From the NCBI GenBank assembly GCA_944322635.1, contig CALUPL010000031.1:1-64000 (forward strand): a stretch of DNA of 64,000 nucleotides, written 5' to 3'. The notes beneath the pieces are model-generated. The model was not told where the DNA came from, did no database searches, and worked only from the letters and a program-made list of their open reading frames with translations. Positions 9,393-18,686 of this stretch are shown piece by piece. The stretch is from an uncultured Mailhella sp. GTDB taxonomy: Bacteria; Desulfobacterota; Desulfovibrionia; Desulfovibrionales; Desulfovibrionaceae. Made by a program: the position numbers and the translations under genes. The number at the start of each line of letters is the position of its first letter. The first letter of the stretch is position 1.

Positions 9393-10782
9393 GGGTTTTC
9401 TGTTCCATGAAAAGGGTTACGAGGCGTTCCATCCGATTGACGCGCGATCCTTTGAAGAGCACGAGTCCTTTTCTGCCGTCATGACGGCTTTTTTCCCAGC
9501 CTTCCAGCGCGGGCAGAAAGTCCGAAGGCTGCGGCACGGGAGCGAAGAAGCCCGAAAAGCGTGCCTCCCGCAGTCCTTCCGCAACGTCGTTTTCGTGCCC
9601 GCCCGTCCAGAACACGGCCGCGCAGCCCGATTCCGCCAGAATGCGGCCGAGCTTTCTGTGTTCGGCGGCCGCCACGTCGCCGAGCTCTCCCATGGCTCCC
9701 ATGACGCAGACGAAGGCCCTGCCTTTGGCAAGCTCTGCGGCGGCCTCTATCATGCGCGCGGCGGAAAGGGGATTGGCGTTGTAGGTGTCGTCGATGACGG
9801 TCCAGCCCGGAACTTCGTGTCTTGCGAAGCGCTGAGCGGGGAAGGGCGCGCTTTCCACGCCCTTTCGTATTTCCTCGCAGGAAAGGCCGAACAGGCGGGC
9901 GGCCGCTGCTGCGGCAATGATGTTTTCCGCGGCATAGGAGCCGGAAAGGGCGCAGGAAACGTCGAGTTCTTCGCCGTCAAGCCAGAGACGGTAGTTCCCC
10001 CGGCCGTTTTCGTCAAGTCCGAGGTAGCCCGCACGGTAGGGCACGGCGCGCCCCTGTGTGGAAAAGAACACGGCGTCGGGCCGCACGGCGCGCGCCTCGC
10101 GCACGAGATCCTCGTAATCCGCGCTCACGAGGGCCTGCCCGCCTTTTCTTATGTGGGCGAGAAGGCGCGACTTGTAGTAGGCCGTGCCGCGGCCGCCGAG
10201 ACCCAGCGCGTGTCCCGTGCCCACGTTGAGAATGACGGCCAGATCCGGTTCCATGACGGGGCCGAGCTCGTCCATGTCGTTCGGATGGCTGATGCCCGCT
10301 TCCATGACCCAGAACATCTCGTCGCCGTCTGCCGCCATCATGGAAATGGGCATGCCTATCTGCGAATTCAGGTTCATGCGGTTTTTCGCCGTCTTGCCGC
10401 GCATGGAAAGAATGTGGGCCAGCAGCTCCTTGGTGGTGGTCTTTCCGGCCGTGCCGGTAATGCCCGCCACCTTTCCGCCGAAGCTCTCGCGCCAGGCATG
10501 GCCCAGCAGGCCGAGCGCACGCACCGTGTTTTCCACGACAAGCACGGGCGCGACGTTTTCGCCGTCGAAGGGATCGCGTTCGGCAAGCACGGCGGCCGCT
10601 CCGGCCTCGACGGCGGCCCGTGCAAAGCTGTGACCGTCCGCGCGTTCTCCCACAATGGCCGCGAAAAGGTCGCCGGCCTTCACCTCACGGTTGTCGGATG
10701 CGGCGCCGCGCAGCATTGCGGGGGCGGCGTTGAGCACTTCTGCACGGGCGGCCTTTGCCGCCTCTTCCAGCGTCATCAGCAC
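9382..10782 (-). CDS. murF: UDP-MurNAc-tripeptide-D-alanyl-D-alanine ligase MurF
   Basis: MurF attaches the D-Ala-D-Ala dipeptide, completing the UDP-MurNAc-pentapeptide. The 466-residue product has the P-loop [15 protein letters not shown] near residue 106, [13 protein letters not shown] and the C-terminal [14 protein letters not shown], all typical of MurF. Two starts are possible. A GTG at 10782 has AAGGAG 8 bp upstream. An ATG at 10776 overlaps the murE stop as TGATG but is 14 bp from that site. The GTG is chosen on spacing, and the difference is two residues. No ddl gene for making D-Ala-D-Ala is in the window. Confidence 0.96.
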   Translation of the reverse strand: MLMTLEEAAKAARAEVLNAAPAMLRGAASDNREVKAGDLFAAIVGERADGHSFARAAVEAGAAAVLAERDPFDGENVAPVLVVENTVRALGLLGHAWRESFGGKVAGITGTAGKTTTKELLAHILSMRGKTAKNRMNLNSQIGMPISMMAADGDEMFWVMEAGISHPNDMDELGPVMEPDLAVILNVGTGHALGLGGRGTAYYKSRLLAHIRKGGQALVSADYEDLVREARAVRPDAVFFSTQGRAVPYRAGYLGLDENGRGNYRLWLDGEELDVSCALSGSYAAENIIAAAAAARLFGLSCEEIRKGVESAPFPAQRFARHEVPGWTVIDDTYNANPLSAARMIEAAAELAKGRAFVCVMGAMGELGDVAAAEHRKLGRILAESGCAAVFWTGGHENDVAEGLREARFSGFFAPVPQPSDFLPALEGWEKSRHDGRKGLVLFKGSRVNRMERLVTLFMEQKTHAL

Positions 10783-12290
10783 GAGACAAGCTCCTTGAGA
10801 ATTTCCTGATCACTGAAGTGATGCTTCACGGTTCCTATGATCTGATAGTTTTCATGTCCCTTTCCCGCCACGAGCAGGGCGTCGCCGGGCCTGAGCAGGC
10901 TGACAGCCAGTTCGAGTGCCTTTCTGCGGTCGCTTTCGCGGTGCACTTCCTTGGCTCCCTCAAGGCCGGGCATGATGTCGTCGATGATGAGTTCCGGATC
11001 TTCGGTGCGCGGGTTGTCGGACGTGACTATGGCAATGTCGGAAAGTTCCGCCACCGCCCGGCCCATGGGCGCGCGCTTGGTGCGGTCTCTGTCGCCGCCG
11101 CAGCCGAACACCGTGATGATGCGGGAAAACTTTGCATGGGCGAGGGTTTTGAGAACGTTGGTCAGGGCATCGGGCGTGTGGGCGTAGTCCACGAAGATGC
11201 CGGTGCCCGCGCCGGGAAGCCAGGGCTTGTCCGCGCCGGGCACGGGTATGCGTTCCAGTCGTCCGGGCACGCCCATGAATCCTTCAAGGCAGGACAGATC
11301 CTCCACGGAAAATCCCATGGAAAGCGCAATGCCGCACACCGTGGAAAGATTGCTGGCATTGTGCAGGCCTATGAGAGGACTGTGCATGTCCCAGTCGAGG
11401 CGTTCATCCCTGTTCTTCTGCCAGTAGAAATGCAGCGACAGTCCTTCGGTGTCGGCACGGCGCACGTCGGCCAGAAGGAAGGGGCGTCCGGCAAGGGGCG
11501 TGCGAAGGCCCGTGCCGAGGGCCTGGGGGAATTCCTCAAGCAGACGGTGTCCGTAGGGATCGTCGTTGTTGATGACCATGGCCTTGTCCTTTTTCGGCGC
11601 GTCGGCAAAAAGCGCGCGCTTGGCCAGAAAGTAGTTCTCCATGGTCTTGTGGTAGTCGAGGTGATCCTGCGTGAGATTGGTGAAGGCCGCGGCGCTGAAG
11701 TTTATGCCTGCAATACGCTGCTGATCTATGGAGTGGGACGACACTTCCATGATGGCGGCCCTGGCTCCTGCCTCCTGCATGGCAGCAAGAGAGCGGTGCA
11801 GGGTGAGGCAGTCCGGCGTGGTGAGGGGCGCGGCCTCCTCGTGACCGGGCCAGCGGTAGCTTATGGTGCCCATGACGCCCACGGGAATGCCCTTCGAGCG
11901 GTACAGATGTTCCAGAAGGTAGGCGCAGGTGGTCTTGCCGTTGGTGCCCGTAACCGCAATGACGGGCATGTCGAGATTTTCCGTGCCGAAGCGCGCGGCC
12001 GCAAGGACGCCGAGCTGAGCGCGCACGTCGGACACGAGAAGCCAGGCGTGCTGTCTGTCGCCGCGCAGATTGATCTTCATTCTCTCCACGGTGCGGGCGG
12101 ATGCCACGACGGCCCATGCCCCCTTCTCCAGCGCCATGCGTATGTGGCTTGCGGTCTTGCTGCGTTCCCCGGGAACGGCGGGGGGAAGGGCCACGAAGAC
12201 ATCGCCTTCGGCGACGAGACGGGAATCGGTTTGAACGTTGCGGAGTTTTTTGCGAAGTTCGTCGCAGAGCTGGGCAGAGGTTATGCGCAT
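10776..12290 (-). CDS. murE: UDP-MurNAc-dipeptide:meso-diaminopimelate ligase MurE
   Basis: MurE adds the third amino acid of the stem peptide. The 504-residue product has the P-loop VTGTNGKTT at residues 113-121, MEVSSHSID, TNLTQDHLDYHKTM and VDYAHTPDAL. The motif TSDNPRTEDP contains DNPR, which in this family marks enzymes specific for meso-diaminopimelate rather than lysine, in line with a Gram-negative wall. It begins 4 bp after the ftsI stop and overlaps murF. The C-terminal ending [10 protein letters not shown] is slightly longer than in E. coli. Confidence 0.97.
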   Translation of the reverse strand: MRITSAQLCDELRKKLRNVQTDSRLVAEGDVFVALPPAVPGERSKTASHIRMALEKGAWAVVASARTVERMKINLRGDRQHAWLLVSDVRAQLGVLAAARFGTENLDMPVIAVTGTNGKTTCAYLLEHLYRSKGIPVGVMGTISYRWPGHEEAAPLTTPDCLTLHRSLAAMQEAGARAAIMEVSSHSIDQQRIAGINFSAAAFTNLTQDHLDYHKTMENYFLAKRALFADAPKKDKAMVINNDDPYGHRLLEEFPQALGTGLRTPLAGRPFLLADVRRADTEGLSLHFYWQKNRDERLDWDMHSPLIGLHNASNLSTVCGIALSMGFSVEDLSCLEGFMGVPGRLERIPVPGADKPWLPGAGTGIFVDYAHTPDALTNVLKTLAHAKFSRIITVFGCGGDRDRTKRAPMGRAVAELSDIAIVTSDNPRTEDPELIIDDIMPGLEGAKEVHRESDRRKALELAVSLLRPGDALLVAGKGHENYQIIGTVKHHFSDQEILKELVSC

Positions 12291-12294
12291 GGGC

Positions 12295-14463
12295 TTACTC
12301 CTTGGAAGGGGGTGTCTCCGCTTCGGAAAAGGGCGGGGTGTCTGTGAGCCAGACGGTACAGGTGCTGTCGTCGGTGATGCGGCTTCCCGGAGGCGGACTT
12401 TGCTTCAGCACGAAGGTTCCGCTTCCCTGCATGGTGGGAATGATGCCGCGGGCCACGCAGGTTTCTATGGTCTTGCGCAGGGTGAGTCCCCTGAGATTGG
12501 GCATGAGCGTGTTGTCGGCCATGGTCCTGCCCGCCATTTTCTGGGCGCGTTCGCGTTCCTTCCTGGCCTTTTCGGCACGGTACTTGGCGAGATTGGCAAG
12601 GTAAATGGCGTCTTTTTTGCGCTGCGCCTTCTGGGCGGGCGTGAGCTTTTTTTCCTGCTCCTGCTCGGCCATGGCAAAGGTCACGTCGGGCAGATAGCCG
12701 TTGTAGGCCAGCGTGCGCGAGGCCACCTTCTGGAACACGGGCGCGGCAATGGCGCCGCCGTAGCCCGTGGTGGTGGGCTCGTCGAGCATGACGTAGATGA
12801 CGTAGCGCGGCGCGTCTGCGGGAACGATGCCCCCGAAGGAGGCAAGACGCTTGCGGCTGTAGCCGCGGCCGGAATGATCGGCCTTCTGCGCCGTGCCGGT
12901 CTTGCCCGCCACGCGTATGCCGGGAATGCGGGCACGGGTGCCCGTGCCGTTGCCGTCCACGGTTTCTTCCATCATTTTGAGCACGGTGCGCGTGGTCCTT
13001 TTGGAGAAGATGCGCTGTCCGGCGGCCGAGGTGGTGTTCTGTCCCGGTTCGTCCATGACCAGGCTGAGCGGCCGGAATTCGCCGCCGTCGGCCAGAATGG
13101 TGTAGGCCTGAAGCATCTGTATGCCGGTGACGGAAAGGCTCTGACCGAAGGATGTGGACATGAGGTCGAGTTCGCTCCAGTCGCGCGGGGAACGCAGAAT
13201 GCCCCGGCTTTCATGAATGCCTATGCCCGTGCGCTGGCCGAATCCCAGCCTGTCGAGATAGGAGTGGAACTTCTGCGCGCCGAGCATGAGGCCTATCTTG
13301 GCCATGCCGATGTTGCTGGAACGGGAAATGATTTCCGTGGCCGTAAGTTCGCCGTAGGCGTGGGTGTCGTCGCGTATGGGGGCGTACCTGGTGCGCCATA
13401 CGCCGTTTTCACAGAAAATCTTGGTGTTCGGCGTGACCAGCTTTTCTTCCAGCGCGGCGGCCATGAGAATGGGCTTGAAGGTGGAGCCGGGTTCCAGACT
13501 GTCGCCGGCAAGGCGGTTGCGGTAGATGTCGGAACTCGCCTCGCGGTAGTTGTTGGGATTGAAGAACGGATACTGCGCCCAGGCCAGTATTTCGCCCGTG
13601 GCCACTTCCGAAACCAGAACGCCGCCCCAGCGCGCGCCGGAGGAACGCACGGCGTCGGCCAGCACGTCTTCGGCAATGAACTGCACCTGCACGTCGATGG
13701 TAAGGGTGATGTCCTCGCCGCGCTGGTCGGCGGGATCCCGTTTTTCATTGAGAATCTGCTCGGCCGCGTTTCTCGACACGCGGCTCTTCACGCTGGTGCC
13801 GCGCAGGCGGTCGTCATAGGCCAGTTCCACGCCTTCGAGACCGTGGCTGTCCACGCCGACGAAGCCGAGGAGCTGTCCGGCCAGGTGCCGGTAGGGGTAC
13901 ACGCGCTCGAATTCGCGGGAGAGGCCTATGCCGGGAATGCCTTCCTTCTGGATGGCCGTGGCCGTGGCGTCATCCACCTTGCGTTCCAGCCATATGAAGG
14001 CCTTGTTTTTGCGGAACACGGCCGCAAGGTCGGATTCGCTTCTGTGCAGCAGCGGCGCAAGACGCTTTGCCGCATCGTTTATGTCTTCCATGACGCGCGG
14101 ATTCGCGTACACGGACTGACAGGCCACGCTGCGGGCGAGAACGCGGCCGTTTCTGTCGAGAATGTTGCCCCGCGCACCTTCTATCACTTCGGTGTAGGTG
14201 TGCTGTCTTTCGGCCATGTCGCTGTACACCGGACCGAGCAGCACCTGCACCTCGAAGGCGCGGAACCACAAAAGCAGCCAGCACACCACAAAAATGACGG
14301 CCGCATAGTGAAAGCGCTGCCCGATGAGCCAGTTCCAACGCGCGCGCAAGCGCGAGAACAGCCCTTTGCCTTGGGAGGCGGAGGGCTGGTTCTGGATGAT
14401 GCGGCGATTGAGGCGGCGTCTTCCCGTGATGCGGGAAGACGAAGAGGAACTGTTCGGGCGCAT
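12295..14463 (-). CDS. ftsI: Septal transpeptidase FtsI (PBP3) with PASTA domain
   Basis: FtsI is the class B penicillin-binding protein that cross-links septal peptidoglycan with FtsW. The 722-residue product has a Ser/Arg-rich cytoplasmic tail and one membrane anchor at about 53-70. The PBP dimerisation domain follows, starting EGARGNILDRNGRVLA, then the transpeptidase with the SxxK nucleophile in EPGSTFKP (S327), SSN at 382-384 and KTGTAQ at 521. After the transpeptidase comes a Lys/Glu-rich, coil-like stretch (about 600-645) and a single PASTA-like domain (about 654-707, MPNLRGLTLRKTIE to CTVWL). The protein is longer than E. coli FtsI (588 residues) because of this tail. PASTA domains on PBPs are best known from Gram-positives but also occur in some deltaproteobacterial FtsI proteins, as far as I recall. 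It lies 3 bp after ftsL. Confidence 0.96.
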   Translation of the reverse strand: MRPNSSSSSSRITGRRRLNRRIIQNQPSASQGKGLFSRLRARWNWLIGQRFHYAAVIFVVCWLLLWFRAFEVQVLLGPVYSDMAERQHTYTEVIEGARGNILDRNGRVLARSVACQSVYANPRVMEDINDAAKRLAPLLHRSESDLAAVFRKNKAFIWLERKVDDATATAIQKEGIPGIGLSREFERVYPYRHLAGQLLGFVGVDSHGLEGVELAYDDRLRGTSVKSRVSRNAAEQILNEKRDPADQRGEDITLTIDVQVQFIAEDVLADAVRSSGARWGGVLVSEVATGEILAWAQYPFFNPNNYREASSDIYRNRLAGDSLEPGSTFKPILMAAALEEKLVTPNTKIFCENGVWRTRYAPIRDDTHAYGELTATEIISRSSNIGMAKIGLMLGAQKFHSYLDRLGFGQRTGIGIHESRGILRSPRDWSELDLMSTSFGQSLSVTGIQMLQAYTILADGGEFRPLSLVMDEPGQNTTSAAGQRIFSKRTTRTVLKMMEETVDGNGTGTRARIPGIRVAGKTGTAQKADHSGRGYSRKRLASFGGIVPADAPRYVIYVMLDEPTTTGYGGAIAAPVFQKVASRTLAYNGYLPDVTFAMAEQEQEKKLTPAQKAQRKKDAIYLANLAKYRAEKARKERERAQKMAGRTMADNTLMPNLRGLTLRKTIETCVARGIIPTMQGSGTFVLKQSPPPGSRITDDSTCTVWLTDTPPFSEAETPPSKE

Positions 14464-14466
14464 TCG

Positions 14467-14772
14467 CTAATCTTTGCTGGAAGGTTTGAGTCGGCGGATC
14501 TGACCGGGCTCGGCCATGCTCATGCCGAGCTGCTCGGCGGTTTTGCCGAGAACGTAGGGAGAAAGGAGGCTGTCGCGTTCCACTTCGAGCTTGGCCACAT
14601 GGGCGCGCGCAGACTCCGTCTGGCGCTGCATCTTCTGTATGGTGTAGGCGGTGTCGCTGCGGTCTATGCTCAGCCAGGTGAGGGCGACGCCCATGATCAG
14701 GCTGAACAGAATGGAGACAATCAGCATGAGGAACCAGCCTCCGGAACCGAGCGTGGCGGTATGCGAATTCAT
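14467..14772 (-). CDS. ftsL: Cell division protein FtsL
   Basis: This small bitopic protein (101 residues) sits exactly where ftsL is found, between rsmH and ftsI. It has a short N-terminus, one hydrophobic segment (about 13-35, WFLMLIVSILFSLIMGVAL) and then a heptad-like coiled coil, AYTIQKMQRQTESARAHVAKLEVERDSL. It ends with a short tail, LGMSMAEPGQIRRL, as in FtsL proteins. FtsL forms a periplasmic coiled coil with FtsB and docks to FtsQ. Sequence conservation in this family is low, so the call rests on topology, size and synteny. The ATG overlaps the rsmH stop (ATGA). Confidence 0.85.
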   Translation of the reverse strand: MNSHTATLGSGGWFLMLIVSILFSLIMGVALTWLSIDRSDTAYTIQKMQRQTESARAHVAKLEVERDSLLSPYVLGKTAEQLGMSMAEPGQIRRLKPSSKD

Positions 14773-15797
14773 GACAGCTCCTTTTCAAACGGCGGCAGCT
14801 TTTCCACGACGCGGAGTTTTGCGCTGCCGGCTCTCGGGTTTATGACAAGTTCGTCCCTTCCCGGAACGATGGGTTTCTTTGTCAGGAGCGTGACCTCCGC
14901 GTGATGGCCGCACACGCAGCGGGGCAGGTGCGGCGGGCAGAGGCAGTCGGTGCTCCACTGTCGGAACCGCTGCTTGACGATGCGGTCTTCCAGAGAGTGG
15001 AACGTGATGACGGCCAGTCTTCCGCCCACGGAAAGACGGGGAAGAATGGCGTCGAGAAAACGTTCGAGCTGTCCCAATTCGTCGTTGACGACCATGCGTA
15101 TGGCCTGAAACGTGCGCGTGGCCGGATGGTTGCGCGCTTCGGCACGCCATTTGGCGGGATAGGCGTGCCATACGATTTCCGCAAGCTGCCCCGTGGTCTC
15201 TATGGGGGCTTTCTGCCGCGCTTCCACAATGGCGCGGGCTATGCGCGGCGCCTGCGGATCTTCGCCGTAGGCTTCTATGATGTGCCGGAGAGTATGCACG
15301 TCGGCCATGTTCACCACCGTGCGGGCCGACTGCGTCCACGGTTCCCTTCCTGCGGAGGAAAGACTGCCCATGTCCATGCGCATGTCGAGCGGTGCGTCGC
15401 CGTGCAGGGAAAAACCGCGTTCCGTCACGTCGAGCTGAAGCGAGGATACGCCTATGTCGAGCAGCGCGCCGTCCACGCTGTCCCAGCCGAGAGCGTCCAG
15501 CGCATCGGCAAAGGAGGCGTATTCCAGAGCAAAGAGCCGGCAGTTTTCACCGTAGGGCGCAAGGCGTTCCGCCGCGCGTTCCAGAGCCTGCGGATCTCTG
15601 TCGAGGCCGCAGAGAAAGGCCTTGCCGCCCGCGCGTTCCATGAGCGCCGAGGAGTGTCCGGCAAGACCGAGCGTGCCGTCGAGATAGCGGCCGCCCGGAC
15701 GCGGCGCAAGAGCATCCAGCACTTCGTTGAGAAGCACGGATACGTGACGGGCGTTTTGGGCGGTGACGGAGGAGGGGTGCGGCGTATGACGGAACAT
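14769..15797 (-). CDS. rsmH: 16S rRNA m4C1402 methyltransferase RsmH (MraW)
   Basis: RsmH is a SAM-dependent methyltransferase that makes N4-methylcytidine at position 1402 of 16S rRNA in the ribosomal P site. The 342-residue product contains RHVSVLLNEVLDAL, the SAM-binding stretch YLDGTLGLAGHSSALM, GLDRDPQAL, DGALLDIGVSSLQLD and AVITFHSLEDRIVKQRF. The first and last are diagnostic for RsmH. It follows mraZ by 15 bp and overlaps ftsL by 4 bp, the standard start of a dcw operon. Confidence 0.97.
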   Translation of the reverse strand: MFRHTPHPSSVTAQNARHVSVLLNEVLDALAPRPGGRYLDGTLGLAGHSSALMERAGGKAFLCGLDRDPQALERAAERLAPYGENCRLFALEYASFADALDALGWDSVDGALLDIGVSSLQLDVTERGFSLHGDAPLDMRMDMGSLSSAGREPWTQSARTVVNMADVHTLRHIIEAYGEDPQAPRIARAIVEARQKAPIETTGQLAEIVWHAYPAKWRAEARNHPATRTFQAIRMVVNDELGQLERFLDAILPRLSVGGRLAVITFHSLEDRIVKQRFRQWSTDCLCPPHLPRCVCGHHAEVTLLTKKPIVPGRDELVINPRAGSAKLRVVEKLPPFEKELS

Positions 15798-15812
15798 GGC
15801 GGGAACATCAGG

Positions 15813-16307
15813 CTAAAGGGAAAAGTCTATGCCGCTTGCGGCGAGTTCCTCCGTGACGCCTTCCAGATTTTCGGACGCCATGGAGGCACGCAGAGCGGCG
15901 GGATTCCATATTTCAAAGCGGTCCACGAGACCGAGCAGAGTGGCTTCCCTCTCGAGCCCCGCGTAGGCTCGATGGTCGGGGGAAAGAAGAATGCGTCCGT
16001 GGGCGTCCGGCGTGTGCGTTTCCGCGCCTCCTATGACGAGACGCCGGAAGGCGCGCACCTTCGGCGACGGATTGGGAATGCGCATGAATTTTTCTTCCAG
16101 CTCCACCCAGTCATTCCACGAGAAGGCCACGAGGCATCCGTCGTAGGTGGTGAGAACAAAAGTTCCCGCCGCAGGCGCAGAGGAAGATGCTCCATCGGCC
16201 GCCGCGCCCTTCGATCCCAGGGATGCCATGGCGTCGCGGAATTCCGGAGGAAGCATCAGGCGGCCTTTCGGGTCGAGACTTCGCGGGTATCTGCCTCTGA
16301 AAACCAT
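15813..16307 (-). CDS. mraZ: Transcriptional regulator MraZ
   Basis: MraZ is a DNA-binding protein of the SpoVT-AbrB fold that controls the dcw operon it heads. The 164-residue product starts MVFRGRYPRSLDPKGRLMLP and has the second half-motif DAHGRILLSPDHRAYAGL. Each half carries the DxxGR motif of the family. Between the halves is an insert, GSKGAAADGASSSAPAAG, that makes it slightly longer than the usual 140-150 residues. The frame is open to 16409, but that extension would run through the operator repeats and promoter region, so 16307 is the start. It probably represses its own transcription through the boxes just upstream. Confidence 0.95.
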   Translation of the reverse strand: MVFRGRYPRSLDPKGRLMLPPEFRDAMASLGSKGAAADGASSSAPAAGTFVLTTYDGCLVAFSWNDWVELEEKFMRIPNPSPKVRAFRRLVIGGAETHTPDAHGRILLSPDHRAYAGLEREATLLGLVDRFEIWNPAALRASMASENLEGVTEELAASGIDFSL

Positions 16308-16314
16308 GCTTGTT

Positions 16315-16340
16315 CCACTTTCTGCCACTTTTTCCCACTT
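16315..16340 (-). promoter_or_regulatory. MraZ operator: three direct repeats at 10-bp spacing
   Basis: On the minus strand AAGTGG occurs three times, at 16340, 16330 and 16320 (5' ends), with an exact 10-bp period. The last copy ends 8 bp before the mraZ ATG. Known MraZ boxes are direct TGGG-type repeats spaced one helical turn apart upstream of mraZ, so this is very probably the autoregulatory operator. A TTGACA hexamer lies at 16366-16361 and a TATAGG further down, but their spacing (10 bp) is too short for a normal sigma70 pair, so I do not call the promoter itself. Confidence 0.85.
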
Positions 16341-16432
16341 TTTGCCTATAAAACGAAATCTGTCAAGGCAAAAAGAGAGAATGACCGTGACAACGTGCGA
16401 AAATAACACGGAAAATCAGAAGTGTTACAGGA

Positions 16433-16455
16433 ATGTTCCGATTTTTCGGGAACAT
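16433..16455. promoter_or_regulatory. Inverted repeat in the mraZ-pyk intergenic region
   Basis: ATGTTCC at 16433-16439 is mirrored by GGAACAT at 16449-16455 around a T-rich centre (GATTTTTCG). The arms extend to ATGTTCCGA/TCGGGAACAT with one bulged base. It lies about 180 bp upstream of pyk, between divergently transcribed genes. It could be an operator or an RNA hairpin; there is no U-tract after it to make it a terminator. Confidence 0.35.
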
Positions 16456-16635
16456 GCGTCTCCAGTTCAAAAAAGAAAAATGCGGGCTGTCCGGCCTGAG
16501 CCGGAGCGGTCTCGACTTTTTTCCGAAAAAAGGGCAGAATGCCCGGACAGCGACGCGCGTGAGGGGAAAGCGGGTTTTCTTCCCCACAGGCCCAGTCCGT
16601 CCACCGTTTTTTCTTTAAGGAAAGGAAAGCATCGT

Positions 16636-18057
16636 ATGCGTACCAAGATTGTTGCCACCGTAGGCCCCGCCAGCTGCGACAGGGAAAAACTCGCCCAGCT
16701 CGCCGAAGCGGGCGTTTCCGTCTTCCGTCTCAACTTTTCTCACGGCGATCCCGACTTCTTCCGCGGCGTGGTCAAGAACATCCGCGAAATCGAAAAGGAA
16801 TGCGGCCGTCCGCTGGCCATCATGCAGGACCTGCCCGGCCCCAAAATTCGTATCGGCATTCTGCCTGAGGGCCGCATCGAACTGCACCGCGGCGACAAGC
16901 TCATTCTCGGCCGCGAGCGTCATGAAAAGGAAGAGCTTCCCTTCATTCCCTTCGATCATCCCCGCATTCTTGCCGCCCTCGTGCCCGGCGACACTCTCGT
17001 GCTTGCCGACGGCGGCCTGCGCTTCCGTGTTGAGGAAAAGGTTGAGGATGAACGCTTCATCATGACCGCCCAGGAAAACGGCGCCATTTCCTCCCGCAAG
17101 GGTCTGGCTCTGCCCGGCAAGTCTCTGGCTCTGCCCGCCATCACCGATCAGGACCGTGAAAAGCTGGCTCTCGGCATGGAACTCGGCGTGGATGCCGTGG
17201 CCATTTCCTTCGTGCAGACCGTGGAGGACGTGCATCAGATAAAGGCTCTGCTCCATTCCTACGGCCGCGACGACATTCCCGTGGTGGCCAAGCTGGAGCG
17301 TCAGAACGCCGCCGTGGAAAATCTCGACGAAATCGTGGCCGCTACCGACATCATCATGGTGGCCCGCGGCGACCTCGGCGTGGAATGCCCCATGCCCGAA
17401 CTTCCCGCTCTTCAGAAGCACATCATCCACACCTGCAACCGTGCGGGCAAGCCCGTCATCGTGGCCACGCAGATGCTGCTTTCCATGGTCAACACCCCCG
17501 TGCCCACCCGTGCCGAGGTGACCGACGTGGCCAATGCCGTGCTCGACGGTGCGGACTGCGTCATGCTTTCCGACGAAACCGCCGCCGGAAGCTATCCCAT
17601 CGAGGCCGTGCGCTACATGCGCAAGATTACCGATGAGGCGGAAAAGTATCTTCTCGCCACCCGTCGCCTCGAACCTCCCAAGGATGAGACCGACACGTCC
17701 CGTTTCCTTGCCTACACGGCCTGCCTGCTGGCCAGAACCGAGAACGCCTGCGCCATCGTGGCCCATTCCGTGACCGGCGGCGCGGCCAGAATGCTTGCCG
17801 AATGCCGTCCCGCTCAGACCATTTATGCGCTGACCTCCAATTCCGTGGTGGAACACGCGCTCAACTTCGTGTGGGGCGTGCAGCCGTACTTCATTCCCGT
17901 GAGCGACAGCAGCATTTCCCACCTGCGCCGCGTGCAGAACTTCATTGCCACGAGCAGCAAGTTCCCCATGGGACAGGATGTGGTCATCACCGCAGGCGAA
18001 TATGCTCCCGGCGAACAGAAGCGCCGTACCAATCTTGTGAAGATCTATCATAAGTAA
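16636..18057 (+). CDS. pyk: Pyruvate kinase
   Basis: Pyruvate kinase transfers phosphate from phosphoenolpyruvate to ADP in the last step of glycolysis. The 473-residue product starts MRTKIVATVGPASCDREKL with LNFSHGD following, the usual N-terminus. A-domain residues appear in QDLPGPKIRIG, the signature VAKLERQNAAVENLDEIV carries the catalytic Lys and a metal-binding Glu, and MVARGDLGVE and LSDETAAGSYPIEAVRYM follow. The C-terminal domain is present. An open frame extends far upstream, but AAGGAAAGG just before the ATG at 16636 and the family N-terminus fix the start. A strong terminator follows. Confidence 0.97.
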   Translation: MRTKIVATVGPASCDREKLAQLAEAGVSVFRLNFSHGDPDFFRGVVKNIREIEKECGRPLAIMQDLPGPKIRIGILPEGRIELHRGDKLILGRERHEKEELPFIPFDHPRILAALVPGDTLVLADGGLRFRVEEKVEDERFIMTAQENGAISSRKGLALPGKSLALPAITDQDREKLALGMELGVDAVAISFVQTVEDVHQIKALLHSYGRDDIPVVAKLERQNAAVENLDEIVAATDIIMVARGDLGVECPMPELPALQKHIIHTCNRAGKPVIVATQMLLSMVNTPVPTRAEVTDVANAVLDGADCVMLSDETAAGSYPIEAVRYMRKITDEAEKYLLATRRLEPPKDETDTSRFLAYTACLLARTENACAIVAHSVTGGAARMLAECRPAQTIYALTSNSVVEHALNFVWGVQPYFIPVSDSSISHLRRVQNFIATSSKFPMGQDVVITAGEYAPGEQKRRTNLVKIYHK

Positions 18058-18130
18058 TCCGCGGTTCGTCCGCGCCGTCGAAAAAGGTCTGCTTCCGTTT
18101 TGCCGGAAGTCCGCTTTTTCGATCCTATTC

Positions 18131-18186
18131 GCCCGGCCTTCCGGAGCGGCGTGAAAGCCGTTTTCCGGAGGCCGGGCTTCTTTTTT
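18131..18186 (+). terminator. Rho-independent terminator after pyk
   Basis: GCCCGGCC at 18131-18138 pairs with GGCCGGGC at 18170-18177. An inner TCCGGA/TCCGGA stem has one bulge, and the loop lies around 18147-18162. TTCTTTTTT follows. This is a classic stem plus U-tract about 75 bp after the pyk stop. Confidence 0.85.
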
Positions 18187-18686
18187 GTCGAACATCGTGC
18201 GGCGCGGCGGCGTTTCCGGCCGAAGGCACGGAACGGGACGGAGCCTCCGGCGGCTTCCGTTGCGTCGGGATTTTGCCGGAAAGCCGGATGGAGAAGGGGA
18301 AAAGAATTTTTCCCCTTCAGCGCGCGGAGCCGGGCGAAGGAGGGCGTGAGGGGCCGGCGTCAATGGCCTTTTTTCCTCATGCGCGAGGAGCCGGACTCTG
18401 CGGATGTCGTCGAAAAAGAGAATGGCCCGGCAGCGCGTTGCGGGCGGCGCAGACAATTGCGGGGAAGATTGCGGCGTTGTGGCTCTGCGTAAGGTTATGG
18501 TAAGAAAAAAAACGGATGCTTTATCCGTATGCAGATGCTGCGGGAAAGACTTCAAAGAAGAAAGTGCCGAAGAACGCATTGCCGCAGGCCGTCGTTGCGG
18601 AGCAACGCTTGCCTTTTTGCCGCGTACGCTGCTACCATGGAACAGTCTCCCCGAAGAATCCCCGAAGATTTTGAAGACGAACGCCT
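18187..18686. other. Intergenic stretch with no supported gene
   Basis: About 500 bp of GC-rich sequence lie between the pyk terminator and the dynamin-like gene. A short frame at 18497-18703 (MVRKKTDALSVCRCCGKDF...) has a C-x-C-C cluster but overlaps the next gene and lacks a convincing ribosome site, so it is not called. A small dyad, ACGGAT/ATCCGT, lies near 18512-18530. I see nothing else. Confidence 0.5.

Noticed and set aside
16355-16366. TTGACA with TATAGG as the dcw promoter
   Set aside because: The two hexamers are only 10 bp apart, which does not suit sigma70.
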